From contig NZ_FUWG01000002.1 in assembly GCF_900167145.1 (NCBI RefSeq), positions 124,001-188,000 on the forward strand: a DNA stretch of 64,000 bases. Direction: 5' to 3'. Position numbers and translations under genes: made by a program. Shown here in pieces: positions 26,102 to 34,927 of this stretch (positions are counted from its first letter, which is position 1; each line of letters opens with the position of its first letter). The notes under the pieces were generated by a model. It did not search any database. It saw only the letters and a program-made list of their open reading frames with translations, and was not told the DNA's origin. The DNA is from Treponema porcinum. GTDB lineage: Bacteria > Spirochaetota > Spirochaetia > Treponematales > Treponemataceae.

Positions 26102-29100
26102 ATGCCACTTAATAAAAACATACATAAGGTAATGGTCATCGGCTCTGGTCCTATCGTTATCGGACAGGCTGCTGAATTTGATTATGCAGGCACGCAGGCG
26201 TGCAAGGCTCTTAAAGAGCAGGGACTTGAGGTTGTTCTTGTAAACTCAAACCCTGCAACGCTGATGACAGATCATTCAATGGCAGATGCAATCTACATTG
26301 AGCCGCTTATTCCTGAAACAATCCAGCGCATTATTGAAAAAGAAAAGCCGGACAGCCTGCTTTCTACTTTGGGAGGACAGACCGGTCTTACGCTGAGTAT
26401 GGAACTTGCAAAATCAGGATTTCTTGCAAGCCACGGAGTTCAGCTTTTAGGTGCGCGCCCGGAAACCATCGACAAGGCGGAAGACCGCCAGATGTTCAAG
26501 GATACGATGCTTTCTATAGGAGAGCCGTGCATTCCTTCAAAAGTCGTTACTACATACGAAGATGCAGCCGATTTCGTTCACAATGAAATCGGTTTTCCGG
26601 CCATTATCCGTCCAGCATTTACGCTTGGCGGAACAGGCGGCGGAATTGTCCACAACGACGCAGAGCTTGACGAAATTGCGCACAACGGACTTCACCGCTC
26701 CCCTATCCACCAGATTCTTGTAGAAAAATGTATTTCCGGCTGGAAAGAAGTTGAGTTTGAAGTTATCCGCGATGCAAGCGGAAACGTCATCACCGTATGT
26801 TCAATGGAAAACTTTGACCCGGTAGGCGTACACACAGGCGATTCTATCGTAATTGCGCCGGCAGTTACCCTTGCGGACAAAGAATACCAGATGCTCCGCT
26901 CCGCCGCGCTTAACATCATCTCCGCACTTAAAATTGAGGGCGGATGTAACTGCCAGTTCGCGCTTAACCCGGAAACGTTTGAATACGCCGTAATCGAAGT
27001 AAATCCGCGCGTTTCTCGCTCATCTGCCCTTGCTTCAAAGGCAACCGGCTACCCTATTGCAAAAGTAGCGGCTCTCATCGCCATAGGCTACAATCTTGAT
27101 GAAATTCCAAACTTCGTTACAAAGAAAACGGCTGCCTGCTTTGAGCCTGTCCTTGATTACGTAGTCGTAAAATTCCCTAAATTCCCGTTTGACAAATTCG
27201 TTTATGCGGCGCGAAAACTCGGCACGCAGATGAAAGCAACCGGCGAAGTTATGGCAATCGGACGCACGTTTGAAGAAGCGCTTATGAAAGCCGTACGCGG
27301 TGCAGAAATCGGCGTAACGTCGCTTAATCTTCCTGTTTTTGAAGAAGAAAGTGACGAAAAAATAAAAGAACGCGTATCACAATGTACTGATCAGCGACTT
27401 TTTGCCGTGTTCCAGGCACTCAAGCGAAACATTATGAGCGTAGATGAAATTCACGCCGTTACAATGATTGACGAATGGTTCCTGAACAAGATGATGAAGC
27501 TTGTTTCTATGGAAAAAACATTTCTTTCTGTAAAGGATGGAAAGGCTGAACTTTCTGCGGATTTATATCTTGAAGCAAAGAAAAACGGCTATCCGGACAA
27601 AGTAATTGAAAAAATGACCGGCATTTCCATTCCGGGAAGCACGGGAATAATTACGGAAGCAGAAAAAGCCGCCACGCTTCGCGCAGAAGGCAAACTTGCA
27701 CATATTCCTGCAACATACAAAATGGTAGATACCTGCGCCGGCGAGTTTAACGCGGAAACACCGTATTTTTACGGCGGATTTGATGCAGAAAACGAAGCGG
27801 CTTCCTTCCTTAAAGATATGGAAGCAAACAAAAAGCGCAGTTCAAAAGGAACGATTATCGTTCTTGGTTCCGGTCCTATCAGAATCGGTCAGGGAATTGA
27901 GTTCGACTATGCTTCCGTGCAATGCGTATGGTCGCTTAAAAAACTGGGCTACGAAGTTGCTATAATCAACAACAACCCGGAAACAGTTTCTACGGACTTT
28001 GACACTGCCGACCGCCTGTACTTTGAACCGCTTACGCCGGAAGACGTAATGAGCGTCATTAACACGGAAAAGCCTATAGGCGTTGTAGTTGCGTTCGGCG
28101 GACAGACTGCCATCAAGCTTACAAAATTCCTTGACAGTCAGGGAATACGCATTCTTGGTACAAGCGCAGACTCAATCGACCTTGCAGAAGATCGCGAGCG
28201 TTTTGAAGAACTGTGCGAAAAGCTTAACATCAACCGCCCGAAAGGACTTACGATATTCACCGAACAGGAAGCTCTTGAAGCAACAGCAAAACTTGGTTAT
28301 CCGGTACTGTTGCGCCCGAGTTACGTTCTTGGCGGACAGAATATGATTGTTGCATTCAACGACGACGACGTAAAAGAATATATGAAAATCATTCTTGCAC
28401 AGGGAATTGAAAATCCTGTACTGATTGACCAGTATATGATGGGAATTGAGCTTGAAGTCGACGGTATCTGCGACGGAGAGGACGTCCTTATTCCAGGAAT
28501 TATGGAACATATCGAACGAACCGGCATTCACTCCGGCGACAGTATCGCTGTTTATCCAAGCTGGAATTTGAACGATGTCCTGCGAGAAAAAATCGTACGC
28601 CAGTCAAAGGATCTGGCAATCAAGCTCGGCACAAAAGGTCTTGTAAACATTCAGTACCTTATCTACAACAATGATTTGTACATCATTGAAGTAAATCCGC
28701 GCTCATCAAGAACCGTTCCGTACATTTCAAAAGTAACCGGCGTTCCGATGGTTGAACTTGCTACCCGCGCAATGCTTGGCGAAAAAATTAAGGATATGGG
28801 ATACGGAACTGGTCTGTACCGCATTCCGCCGTACTTCGCGGTAAAAGTTCCTGTATTCAGTTTTGAAAAGCTGATGGACGTAGACACGCATCTTGGGCCG
28901 GAAATGAAATCAACCGGTGAAGTTCTGGGAATTGCCTCTACTATGGAAGAAGCGCTTTTCAAAGGACTTATAGGCGCAGGTTACAATATGAAGCGTTCCG
29001 GCGGAGTTCTTTTCAGCGTGCGGAAAACAGACCGCTACGAACTTCCTGAACTTGCGCGGAAATTCTACGATATGGGATTTAAGCTATATGCGACGGAAGG

Positions 29101-30304
29101 AAACGCAAAGACTTTGCAGGACTTTGGAATGGAAGTAACTGTCGTAAACAAAATCCACGAAAATCCGAACGACAATCTGCTTACGCTCCTTGATTCCGGA
29201 AAAATCGACTACGTCATCTCAACGTCTGCAAAAGGACGTGACCCTCGCGCCGATTCCGTAAAAATGCGCCGTCACGCAGTAGAACGCGACATTCCGTGCC
29301 TTACGGCTATTGATACGGCAAATGCGCTGGCAAACTGTCTTGCAAGCCACTACAGCGCAGAAAACGTTGAACTTATCAACATAAACGACTTGCGCACTAG
29401 CAAGCAGACTATCAAGTTCACAAAAATGCAGAGTACCGGAAACGACTTTATCATCATTGATACACGCGAGCAGTTCATAAACAACCCTGGAGGACTTGCC
29501 GTCCGCCTGTGTAACCGCCGCTCAGGAATCGGTGCTGATTCACTTGTTCTTGTAGGAAAAACGGAAAAAGCAGATGCTTCCATGAAATTCTTTAATCTTG
29601 ACGGTTCAGAAGGAAAAATGGCAGGAAACGCCATCCGCGCCGTTGCAAAATATCTGTACGACAACAACATAAACGGCATTGCCGACAAGCACGACAAGAA
29701 TGATACGACCGTTTCAATTTCAATAAAAACTGCATCCGGCATAAAAATGCTTACTGCCTACAAACTGAACGGCAAAGTATCTTCCGTTATGGTAGATATG
29801 GGAAAACCTAGTTTCACCGCAGAAAGCCTCCCGACAACGCTAAAAGAAGTTCCGCTGAACGTACCGGGACTTCCGGAAAAAGCAATCGTGAACGAACAGC
29901 TTACGGTAGACGGAATGAATTATGACGTAACGTGCGTTTCCGTAGGAAATCCTCACTGCGTTGTATTCTGCGGATTTGTAGATAAAGTTGACCTTCAGAA
30001 AATCGGGCCGGAATTCGAAAACAATCCTGTGTTCCCGGAACGTACTAACACAGAATTTGTGCGCGTCGTAGGTCCTAATGAACTTAAAATGCGTACCTGG
30101 GAGCGCGGAAACGGCGAAACACCTGCCTGCGGAACCGGTGCGTGTGCTGCCGTAATTGCTGCCGTTCTAAACGGCTACTGCAAGATGAACGAAAACATTA
30201 CTGTAAATGTCCGAGGCGGAAAGATGATTGTAAAATACACTGGTGATTCGGTATATCTTTCCGGCAACACGGAACTTTTGTACGAAGGCGACATAACGAT
30301 TTAG
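26102..30304 (+). CDS. carB: Carbamoyl-phosphate synthase large subunit fused to a diaminopimelate-epimerase-like domain
   Basis: A single 1400-residue frame. Residues 1 to about 1095 are a complete CarB: two ATP-grasp halves (IGSGPIVIGQAAEFDYAG near the start and VLGSGPIRIGQGIEFDYASV in the second half) and the C-terminal regulatory MGS domain. From about residue 1102 it continues without break into a DapF fold: KFTKMQSTGNDFIIIDTRE, MKFFNLDGSEGKMAGNAIRA, SVGNPHCVVF and ERGNGETPACGTGACAA. The second catalytic cysteine (1343) is present, but the first, normally in MCGNGIRC, is Ala1174, so classical two-base epimerisation looks impaired. The ATG at 26102 is preferred to TTG 26078, which lies in a hairpin. 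Confidence 0.93.
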   Translation: MPLNKNIHKVMVIGSGPIVIGQAAEFDYAGTQACKALKEQGLEVVLVNSNPATLMTDHSMADAIYIEPLIPETIQRIIEKEKPDSLLSTLGGQTGLTLSMELAKSGFLASHGVQLLGARPETIDKAEDRQMFKDTMLSIGEPCIPSKVVTTYEDAADFVHNEIGFPAIIRPAFTLGGTGGGIVHNDAELDEIAHNGLHRSPIHQILVEKCISGWKEVEFEVIRDASGNVITVCSMENFDPVGVHTGDSIVIAPAVTLADKEYQMLRSAALNIISALKIEGGCNCQFALNPETFEYAVIEVNPRVSRSSALASKATGYPIAKVAALIAIGYNLDEIPNFVTKKTAACFEPVLDYVVVKFPKFPFDKFVYAARKLGTQMKATGEVMAIGRTFEEALMKAVRGAEIGVTSLNLPVFEEESDEKIKERVSQCTDQRLFAVFQALKRNIMSVDEIHAVTMIDEWFLNKMMKLVSMEKTFLSVKDGKAELSADLYLEAKKNGYPDKVIEKMTGISIPGSTGIITEAEKAATLRAEGKLAHIPATYKMVDTCAGEFNAETPYFYGGFDAENEAASFLKDMEANKKRSSKGTIIVLGSGPIRIGQGIEFDYASVQCVWSLKKLGYEVAIINNNPETVSTDFDTADRLYFEPLTPEDVMSVINTEKPIGVVVAFGGQTAIKLTKFLDSQGIRILGTSADSIDLAEDRERFEELCEKLNINRPKGLTIFTEQEALEATAKLGYPVLLRPSYVLGGQNMIVAFNDDDVKEYMKIILAQGIENPVLIDQYMMGIELEVDGICDGEDVLIPGIMEHIERTGIHSGDSIAVYPSWNLNDVLREKIVRQSKDLAIKLGTKGLVNIQYLIYNNDLYIIEVNPRSSRTVPYISKVTGVPMVELATRAMLGEKIKDMGYGTGLYRIPPYFAVKVPVFSFEKLMDVDTHLGPEMKSTGEVLGIASTMEEALFKGLIGAGYNMKRSGGVLFSVRKTDRYELPELARKFYDMGFKLYATEGNAKTLQDFGMEVTVVNKIHENPNDNLLTLLDSGKIDYVISTSAKGRDPRADSVKMRRHAVERDIPCLTAIDTANALANCLASHYSAENVELININDLRTSKQTIKFTKMQSTGNDFIIIDTREQFINNPGGLAVRLCNRRSGIGADSLVLVGKTEKADASMKFFNLDGSEGKMAGNAIRAVAKYLYDNNINGIADKHDKNDTTVSISIKTASGIKMLTAYKLNGKVSSVMVDMGKPSFTAESLPTTLKEVPLNVPGLPEKAIVNEQLTVDGMNYDVTCVSVGNPHCVVFCGFVDKVDLQKIGPEFENNPVFPERTNTEFVRVVGPNELKMRTWERGNGETPACGTGACAAVIAAVLNGYCKMNENITVNVRGGKMIVKYTGDSVYLSGNTELLYEGDITI

Positions 30305-30350
30305 TCAGAAAAAATTGTTGAGTTTGTTTTGCAAATTAGTCATTAACCAC

Positions 30351-30380
30351 TTGACAAAAGGAGCAATAAAATAGTATAAA
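30351..30380 (+). promoter_or_regulatory. Promoter of tRNA-Glu
   Basis: TTGACA (30351-30356) and TATAAA (30375-30380) are separated by 18 bp. The predicted start lies a few bases before the mature tRNA 5' end at 30396. Confidence 0.7.
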
Positions 30381-30395
30381 TTACATACGATTTAT

Positions 30396-30467
30396 GTCTC
30401 CTTCGTCTAGTGGTTAGGACATCGGGTTTTCATCCCGACAACAGCAGTTCAATTCTGCTAGGAGATG
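30396..30467 (+). tRNA. tRNA-Glu (anticodon TTC)
   Basis: A cloverleaf folds cleanly. The 7-bp acceptor is GTCTCCT with AGGAGAT (terminal G-U pair), the D arm is GTCTAGTGGTTAGGAC, the anticodon stem-loop is TCGGG-TTTTCAT-CCCGA with anticodon TTC, and the T arm is AGCAG-TTCAATT-CTGCT. The D-arm sequence TCGTCTAGTGGTTAGGAC is typical of bacterial tRNA-Glu. CCA is not encoded. It is transcribed alone from the promoter just upstream and followed by an intrinsic terminator. Confidence 0.96.
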
Positions 30468-30470
30468 GAA

Positions 30471-30502
30471 AAAGGACTGTTCATTAGAGCAGTCCTTTTT
30501 TT
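30471..30502 (+). terminator. Rho-independent terminator after tRNA-Glu
   Basis: AAAGGACTG (30471-30479) pairs with CAGTCCTTT (30490-30498) across a 10-nt loop, followed by a T-run to 30502. Confidence 0.9.
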
Positions 30503-30550
30503 ATGCATACGGCTGATGACTGCCGTGTTTTCTTTTAAGAGAAAATCGAT

Positions 30551-30556
30551 TAGAAT
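30551..30556 (+). promoter_or_regulatory. -10 hexamer for a leaderless CmpB-family gene
   Basis: TAGAAT is followed by AAAAAT and then the ATG at 30563, with no ribosome binding site in between. Confidence 0.45.
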
Positions 30557-30562
30557 AAAAAT

Positions 30563-31459
30563 ATGCTTAATTCTTTTTTCGAATGGTTAAATTCTACGCA
30601 TATCGCATTTCAGTCGGTGGAAGTTTCAAAGGCATTCCTTTTTTTCCTGCTTTTCAGCCTTATCGGCTGGCTGTGCGAAGTAGCTTATGTCGGCATATTC
30701 TTTGAGCATAAATTCGTAAACCGCGGCTTTTTGTTCGGACCTGTCTGCCCGGTCTACGGAACTGGCGGAATTCTCATTCTTTCACTTCCGCAGCAGCTGC
30801 AAAATCCTGTGTGGGTTTTGTATCTTGCAGGCGTATTTTTCTGTTCGTTCGTAGAATACGCCGTCGGATTCGGGCTTGAAAAAATCTTCCACACAAAATG
30901 GTGGGATTATTCAGACCAAACGATTACCGTAAAAGGACACATCATTCCCCTTCACCTTCACGGCCGCGTCTGCCTTAAAAATTCAATTCTTTTCGGATTT
31001 TTAACTGTCATCGTAATAAAATTCGTTCAGCCGCTTATAGAAAAAGCGATGGCATATTTTTCGGACACAGCCATCATTACAATATCAAATATCCTTCTTG
31101 TAATTTTTCTGGTTGATATTGTAGTTTCCGTAAACAAAATGGTCGATTTCAGCGTGCATGTTGCAAAACTCAAGGAACTGGGAGAATCTTTGAAAGACCG
31201 CTATCAGAACGAAGCCTGGTTTAAGGGTGAAAGCCTTTCGGAAATGTTCGATTCCATCAGGGAACGCTCACTAAAAGAAAAAGAAAAGTTCAGCAGCGCG
31301 CTCCTTGAAAAAATTGAAAGCGTAAACAGGCACAACCGTCATCTTGAGTCTTTTGTAAGGCGCTTCCCGACTATGAAAAGCGCGCAGTACAAAGATTCGC
31401 TCATTCACCTTAAAAAACGCATTAAGGAGTCCCTGGACGAAAAGCGTTCCAGAAAATAA
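30563..31459 (+). CDS. CmpB/DUF1113-family membrane protein (putative ABC transporter permease)
   Basis: A 298-residue protein with about five membrane helices in residues 20-195 and a charged cytoplasmic tail of 100 residues (KEKEKFSSALLEKIESVNRH). The N-terminal half carries the PF06541-type hallmarks: FSLIGWLCEVAYVGI, NRGFLFGPVCPVYGTGG and WWDYSD followed by LHGRVCLKNS. Databases often name the family ABC transporter permease, but evidence for transport is thin and no ATPase is adjacent. It is the only gene between the tRNA and the repeat at 31461. Confidence 0.75.
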   Translation: MLNSFFEWLNSTHIAFQSVEVSKAFLFFLLFSLIGWLCEVAYVGIFFEHKFVNRGFLFGPVCPVYGTGGILILSLPQQLQNPVWVLYLAGVFFCSFVEYAVGFGLEKIFHTKWWDYSDQTITVKGHIIPLHLHGRVCLKNSILFGFLTVIVIKFVQPLIEKAMAYFSDTAIITISNILLVIFLVDIVVSVNKMVDFSVHVAKLKELGESLKDRYQNEAWFKGESLSEMFDSIRERSLKEKEKFSSALLEKIESVNRHNRHLESFVRRFPTMKSAQYKDSLIHLKKRIKESLDEKRSRK

Positions 31460-31460
31460 C

Positions 31461-31504
31461 GGGAAGTACTGAGTAATCGCTTCAAGTGTTAATCAGCACT
31501 TCCC
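31461..31504. repeat. Dispersed 45-bp palindromic repeat, copy A
   Basis: GGGAAGTACTGA (31461-31472) pairs with TCAGCACTTCCC (31493-31504) around a 20-nt loop. The reverse complement of 44711-44755 matches it, loop included, except for one substitution and one missing base. It lies between convergent genes and may also serve as a terminator. Confidence 0.8.
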
Positions 31505-31511
31505 TAACCCT

Positions 31512-31961
31512 CTATTGTTCTATTGCAGTAACGGTATAGTCCGCGCCTTCAACAGCCTGTTTTAAAAGCGCATCATCCACCGGTGAAGAAAGCGTTACTA
31601 CGGCAGAACCGTTTTCGTGGCTTACAGCCGCAGACACAACGCCGCTTACTTTTTCAAGCGCATCTTTTACGTGCTTTTCGCAATGGGCACACATCATTCC
31701 TTCAATTTTAATCGTTTTTGTCATACGTAATGAATCCTTTTTTTGTGTATTTATTTCAGAAATATCATTAGACTTACCGGAACAGGTAGATGTAGTACAC
31801 GCACAGCATGAACCGGATGTACATGCAGAACCAGAAGGACAGTCACCGCAACCGGTAGAATCGCCGCAGCAGCCGCCTTTTCCCTTAAAATGTTTTATTG
31901 AAGATTTTACTGCCGGTATAAGCAGCGCAATAAGAATTACAGCAACTAATATATTTCCCAT
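31512..31961 (-). CDS. FeoB-associated Cys-rich membrane protein fused to an HMA metal-binding domain
   Basis: A 149-residue protein. Residues 1-30 (MGNILVAVILIALLIPAVKS) are a membrane anchor followed by a cytoplasmic cysteine cluster with about ten cysteines in residues 31-60, the layout of FeoB-associated Cys-rich proteins. Residues 80-149 are a full heavy-metal-associated domain with GMMCAHCEKHV, the CopZ-type copper site. The internal ATG at 31724 has AAAAGGA upstream, so a free CopZ-like protein could also be made from it. The arrangement suggests metal delivery at the membrane. No FeoB or CopA is in the window. Confidence 0.75.
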   Translation of the reverse strand: MGNILVAVILIALLIPAVKSSIKHFKGKGGCCGDSTGCGDCPSGSACTSGSCCACTTSTCSGKSNDISEINTQKKDSLRMTKTIKIEGMMCAHCEKHVKDALEKVSGVVSAAVSHENGSAVVTLSSPVDDALLKQAVEGADYTVTAIEQ

Positions 31962-32035
31962 AGTCTTTTCCTGCGCTCAATATACTGAATTTATATAAAA
32001 AAGACTATAGTTATCTTCATCTAACTATTTTGGCT

Positions 32036-32245
32036 CTAGTAATGCGGCGGCTTTCTGTTAGGAACATCACCCTCAAGATAATCGGACATATCGCGTAGTC
32101 TGTCCGAAATAAGTTTATTCTCTTTTTTGAGCATATCAATCGTCTTTGCCTGCTCAACGGCAACTTCCTGAATTTGCCGTACAAAGTCTTCCATAAAGGC
32201 AAGTTTCATCTCAATTGCCGTAAGCCGTTCTTCAATCTCAGTCAT
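32036..32245 (-). CDS. slyX: SlyX-family protein
   Basis: A 69-residue, entirely coiled-coil protein (EIEERLTAIEMKLAFMEDFV) ending in the family signature NRKPPHY. Its function is unknown in all bacteria. It overlaps the end of the lipoprotein gene by 8 bp and so is last in a unit of three with the NlpC/P60 protein. Confidence 0.85.
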   Translation of the reverse strand: MTEIEERLTAIEMKLAFMEDFVRQIQEVAVEQAKTIDMLKKENKLISDRLRDMSDYLEGDVPNRKPPHY

Positions 32246-32903
32246 TTTCCCCTGCTCTTTTACCGCAAAAGCGGACTGTTCCTGTTACATTCAAAAGTTT
32301 TACAGCAGAAAGGCTTGAAGAATTCGTCCTGGCATCTGTTCCGTGTATGTTGAATTTTACTTCACCGTCGTTCAGTTCGTCTGCAACGTTTTTGCCGTAA
32401 ACTGTCGCCACTGAATCTATATACTCGCCGTCGGTCATTTCCTCGCCGGTGAAAGCCGGTGCCATAAGCATATCAATGTATGACGCAAGTTCAAACGGAA
32501 GAAGCCCGTACAGCGCCTGAAGGTTCTGCAAACTGAACACAAGGCTTACGTTTCCGTCCGGCGAAAATACGATAATTCCTGAATCAACAAGAGGATTTCC
32601 GCTGGCGGCGGCAGACCCGGAAATTTGAAGTGATGTCTGACCGTTACTTTTTACGCGTACATTCTGAATTCCTGTAGCCGTAAGCACCTGCGCTATCTGC
32701 GCATCATCAAAAAAAGAACGAGTTTCGCCGCCTTTTTCTGACGGAAACACCGCAGAAAACAGTCCGCAGAACGCAGAACCGAATGAAATCGAAACATCAA
32801 AGTCCGCACCAACGGCAGACGGTTTTACCGATACGCTGCTTTTGCACGACGTAAAAAAAAGCGAAACAGCAAGAAAAAGAAAGACAGTTATTTGTTTCAT
32901 CAT
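32238..32903 (-). CDS. Putative lipoprotein of unknown function
   Basis: A 221-residue protein beginning MMKQITVFLFLAVSLFFTSC, a lipoprotein signal with a relaxed spirochaetal lipobox (FTSC) and Cys20 as lipidation site. The rest has no recognisable domain. It looks like a soluble periplasmic or surface domain with a repeated ISFGSAF/VFSPDG-like beta pattern. It begins 1 nt after the stop of the NlpC/P60 gene and overlaps slyX, so it belongs to the same envelope transcript. Confidence 0.65.
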   Translation of the reverse strand: MMKQITVFLFLAVSLFFTSCKSSVSVKPSAVGADFDVSISFGSAFCGLFSAVFPSEKGGETRSFFDDAQIAQVLTATGIQNVRVKSNGQTSLQISGSAAASGNPLVDSGIIVFSPDGNVSLVFSLQNLQALYGLLPFELASYIDMLMAPAFTGEEMTDGEYIDSVATVYGKNVADELNDGEVKFNIHGTDARTNSSSLSAVKLLNVTGTVRFCGKRAGEND

Positions 32904-32904
32904 A

Positions 32905-33975
32905 CTATTTAAAGAACATCCAGAACGGTAAAGTTACGCTTACTCCTGTAGAAAATTCAAGTCCGCTGGCTGCAGAGCGCATCGGAGAAAGCGCCGCACC
33001 GTCAGTATTATTAAAAACCGAATAGTTTATGTCCTGCATAATGCGCACTTTTACGTCGCCTTTTGTAAGCGACGGCGTCATAAAGGAAACGCCTATAATT
33101 CCCGGAAATATAGAAGCCTTGATTTCATCGTCCGTGTCAGGCGCATAGGAAGTTCCGACTGTAAACACAGGACCGGCGTAAGCGCGCACATAATCGCCAA
33201 AATACAGCGAGAACAAAAGCGGAATCTGGAACGACTTTACGCCGAAATTCCAGCGGAGCATAGTTCCCAGTCCTGGAGAGAGAGTTTTTCCCTCGTAAAC
33301 AACGTTCAGCTGTGTGGAAAGACCGCGGAAATTCGGCATAAAACGCTTTTCCGTAAAAACAGACCAGTCGAACGTAAGGTTCGCATCAAAGAACAGATTG
33401 TCCAAAAAAGCATTTCCTGTTCCGGAAGAAGAACTACCGGAAATCAAAGCTGTGTCTTCCTCATACAGCCTGGAATCACCCAAAAATTTTCCGCTGGCGG
33501 CATAATGAGTTTTCCAATAGTTTTCACGCAGGGAAGAAAGAATTACACCAGTGTTCGGTCCATCGCTTGCAGCAGAAATAAACTGCATATTCCCTACATA
33601 CAGTCCTACGTGGGAAATCGAACCGTCGCCTGTCGTCCTGAAAAATACCAGATCGCCCGGCTCAAGCTTACTGTCGGGAATAATCTGCGAATAGCCGTAC
33701 ATCGCCTTTACCGTGCGCGGAAGCTGAACTTGAATTGCCTCGCGCGCAACAAAATAAACAAGCCCGGAACAGTCAAACGCGTCCGGTCCGGTTGCGCCGC
33801 GCACATACGGAGCGCCGACATATTTTTTTGCTTCGGTTATAAGTTTTTCCCTGCACACGCGGATTTCCGCCTCCGACATTCCGGAGGACGCAAAACAATG
33901 CCCCGGAAGGAGCAGCAGCGAAAGGACAATTCCAACACAAAAAAACAAGCGAATGCGAATTTTAGCAGTATCCAT
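32905..33975 (-). CDS. NlpC/P60-family cell-wall hydrolase with C-terminal beta-rich domain
   Basis: A 356-residue exported protein: signal peptide in residues 1-30, then an NlpC/P60 papain-like domain (residues 42-165) with the catalytic Cys in DAFDCSGLVYF, the His in GSISHVGLYVG and GDLVFFRT between. The substrate is most likely the peptide stem of peptidoglycan. Residues 190-356 have alternating hydrophobic strands (FDANLTFDWSVFTEKRFMP, LLFSLYFGDYVRAYAGP) and end in MFFK, which suggests an outer-membrane barrel or beta sandwich. It is first in a unit with the lipoprotein and slyX. Confidence 0.82.
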   Translation of the reverse strand: MDTAKIRIRLFFCVGIVLSLLLLPGHCFASSGMSEAEIRVCREKLITEAKKYVGAPYVRGATGPDAFDCSGLVYFVAREAIQVQLPRTVKAMYGYSQIIPDSKLEPGDLVFFRTTGDGSISHVGLYVGNMQFISAASDGPNTGVILSSLRENYWKTHYAASGKFLGDSRLYEEDTALISGSSSSGTGNAFLDNLFFDANLTFDWSVFTEKRFMPNFRGLSTQLNVVYEGKTLSPGLGTMLRWNFGVKSFQIPLLFSLYFGDYVRAYAGPVFTVGTSYAPDTDDEIKASIFPGIIGVSFMTPSLTKGDVKVRIMQDINYSVFNNTDGAALSPMRSAASGLEFSTGVSVTLPFWMFFK

Positions 33976-34020
33976 ATTCTTATTATTGGCATATTTTACC
34001 GCTTTTTTTAGATAATTTAA

Positions 34021-34842
34021 AAGAACGGCACATTGAAAAAGGACTTTCTTGAAATGCTTTTAAACATTCAGATTGAACGGCTGGAACTTTCAGAGGCGGA
34101 AAAGACAATCGACGTAGACTTCCTTTCAAAAGGCGTGCGCTTTGACGTCTACGTAAAGGACGGAACAGGGCGCTGCTTCGACATCGAAATGCAGACCACA
34201 GACCGCAGGAACCTTCCCAAGCGCGCACGCTATTATCAGGGAATTCTTGACATCTCAAACCTGAACCAGGGCTTTGACTACGAGGAACTTCACGAAAGCT
34301 ACATAATCTTTTTGTGCCTTGACGACGTTTTCAGGAAAGGACTTCCGATTTACACGTTCAGGAATGTCTGCGCAGAAGACGGAAAGACGCCACTGAATGA
34401 CGGAACGATAAAATTCTTTTGCAACGCCCGAAAATATGATAAAATGCCGACAGAAAGGCTCAGGACTTTTTTCAGATATCTTCTTGAAAACAAAACCGAC
34501 AATTCAAGTTTTGCAAAATCGCTTGAGGAAAAAGTCATACGTGCCAAAATCCCCGCCGAACAATAGAGGACACAGATAACTTTAGAGCAGGAAATGTATT
34601 TTATCAAAAAGCACACCCGCGAAGACGGCTATGCAGAAGGCTACAGAGTCGCCGTCGCAGAAAGGGAAGAAGCAGTTAAGGAAGCAATAAACTAAGCCCT
34701 GCAAGAGAAAGAACAGGCAGTAAACGAAGCATATGAAAGAAATAAATTGGAAAATGCCAGAAAAATGAAGGCTAAAAACATTTCTAATGATATAATCGCT
34801 GAATGTACAGGTCTTTCCCTGGAGCAGGTTCGGGAATTGTAA
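34021..34842 (+). pseudogene. Rpn-family PD-(D/E)XK nuclease/transposase, degraded
   Basis: A single frame matches the Rpn (recombination-promoting nuclease) family: FLEMLLNIQIERLELSEAEK, then SKGVRFDVYVKDGTGRCFDI with EMQ (the D...ExQ nuclease core), and further down GYAEGYRVAVAEREEAVKEA and ISNDIIAECTGLSLEQVREL at the end. It is truncated at its N-terminus (stop at 34018-34020) and broken by TAG at 34564-34566 and TAA at 34693-34695. Flanking genes are envelope genes and mnmE. Rpn genes are often mobile, multi-copy and decayed. Confidence 0.87.
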
Positions 34843-34915
34843 AGACTGTTTTTCCATAAGGAGTTACTCCTCCTGCAAAAAATATTTCACGCTTTTTTTC
34901 CCTGCCTAAAACTGC

Positions 34916-34921
34916 TATAAT
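34916..34921 (+). promoter_or_regulatory. -10 hexamer for leaderless mnmE
   Basis: TATAAT then GTGCGT then the ATG at 34928. The GTG at 34922 is in frame but adjoins the -10, so the ATG is taken as the start. No ribosome binding site is present. Confidence 0.55.
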
Positions 34922-34927
34922 GTGCGT

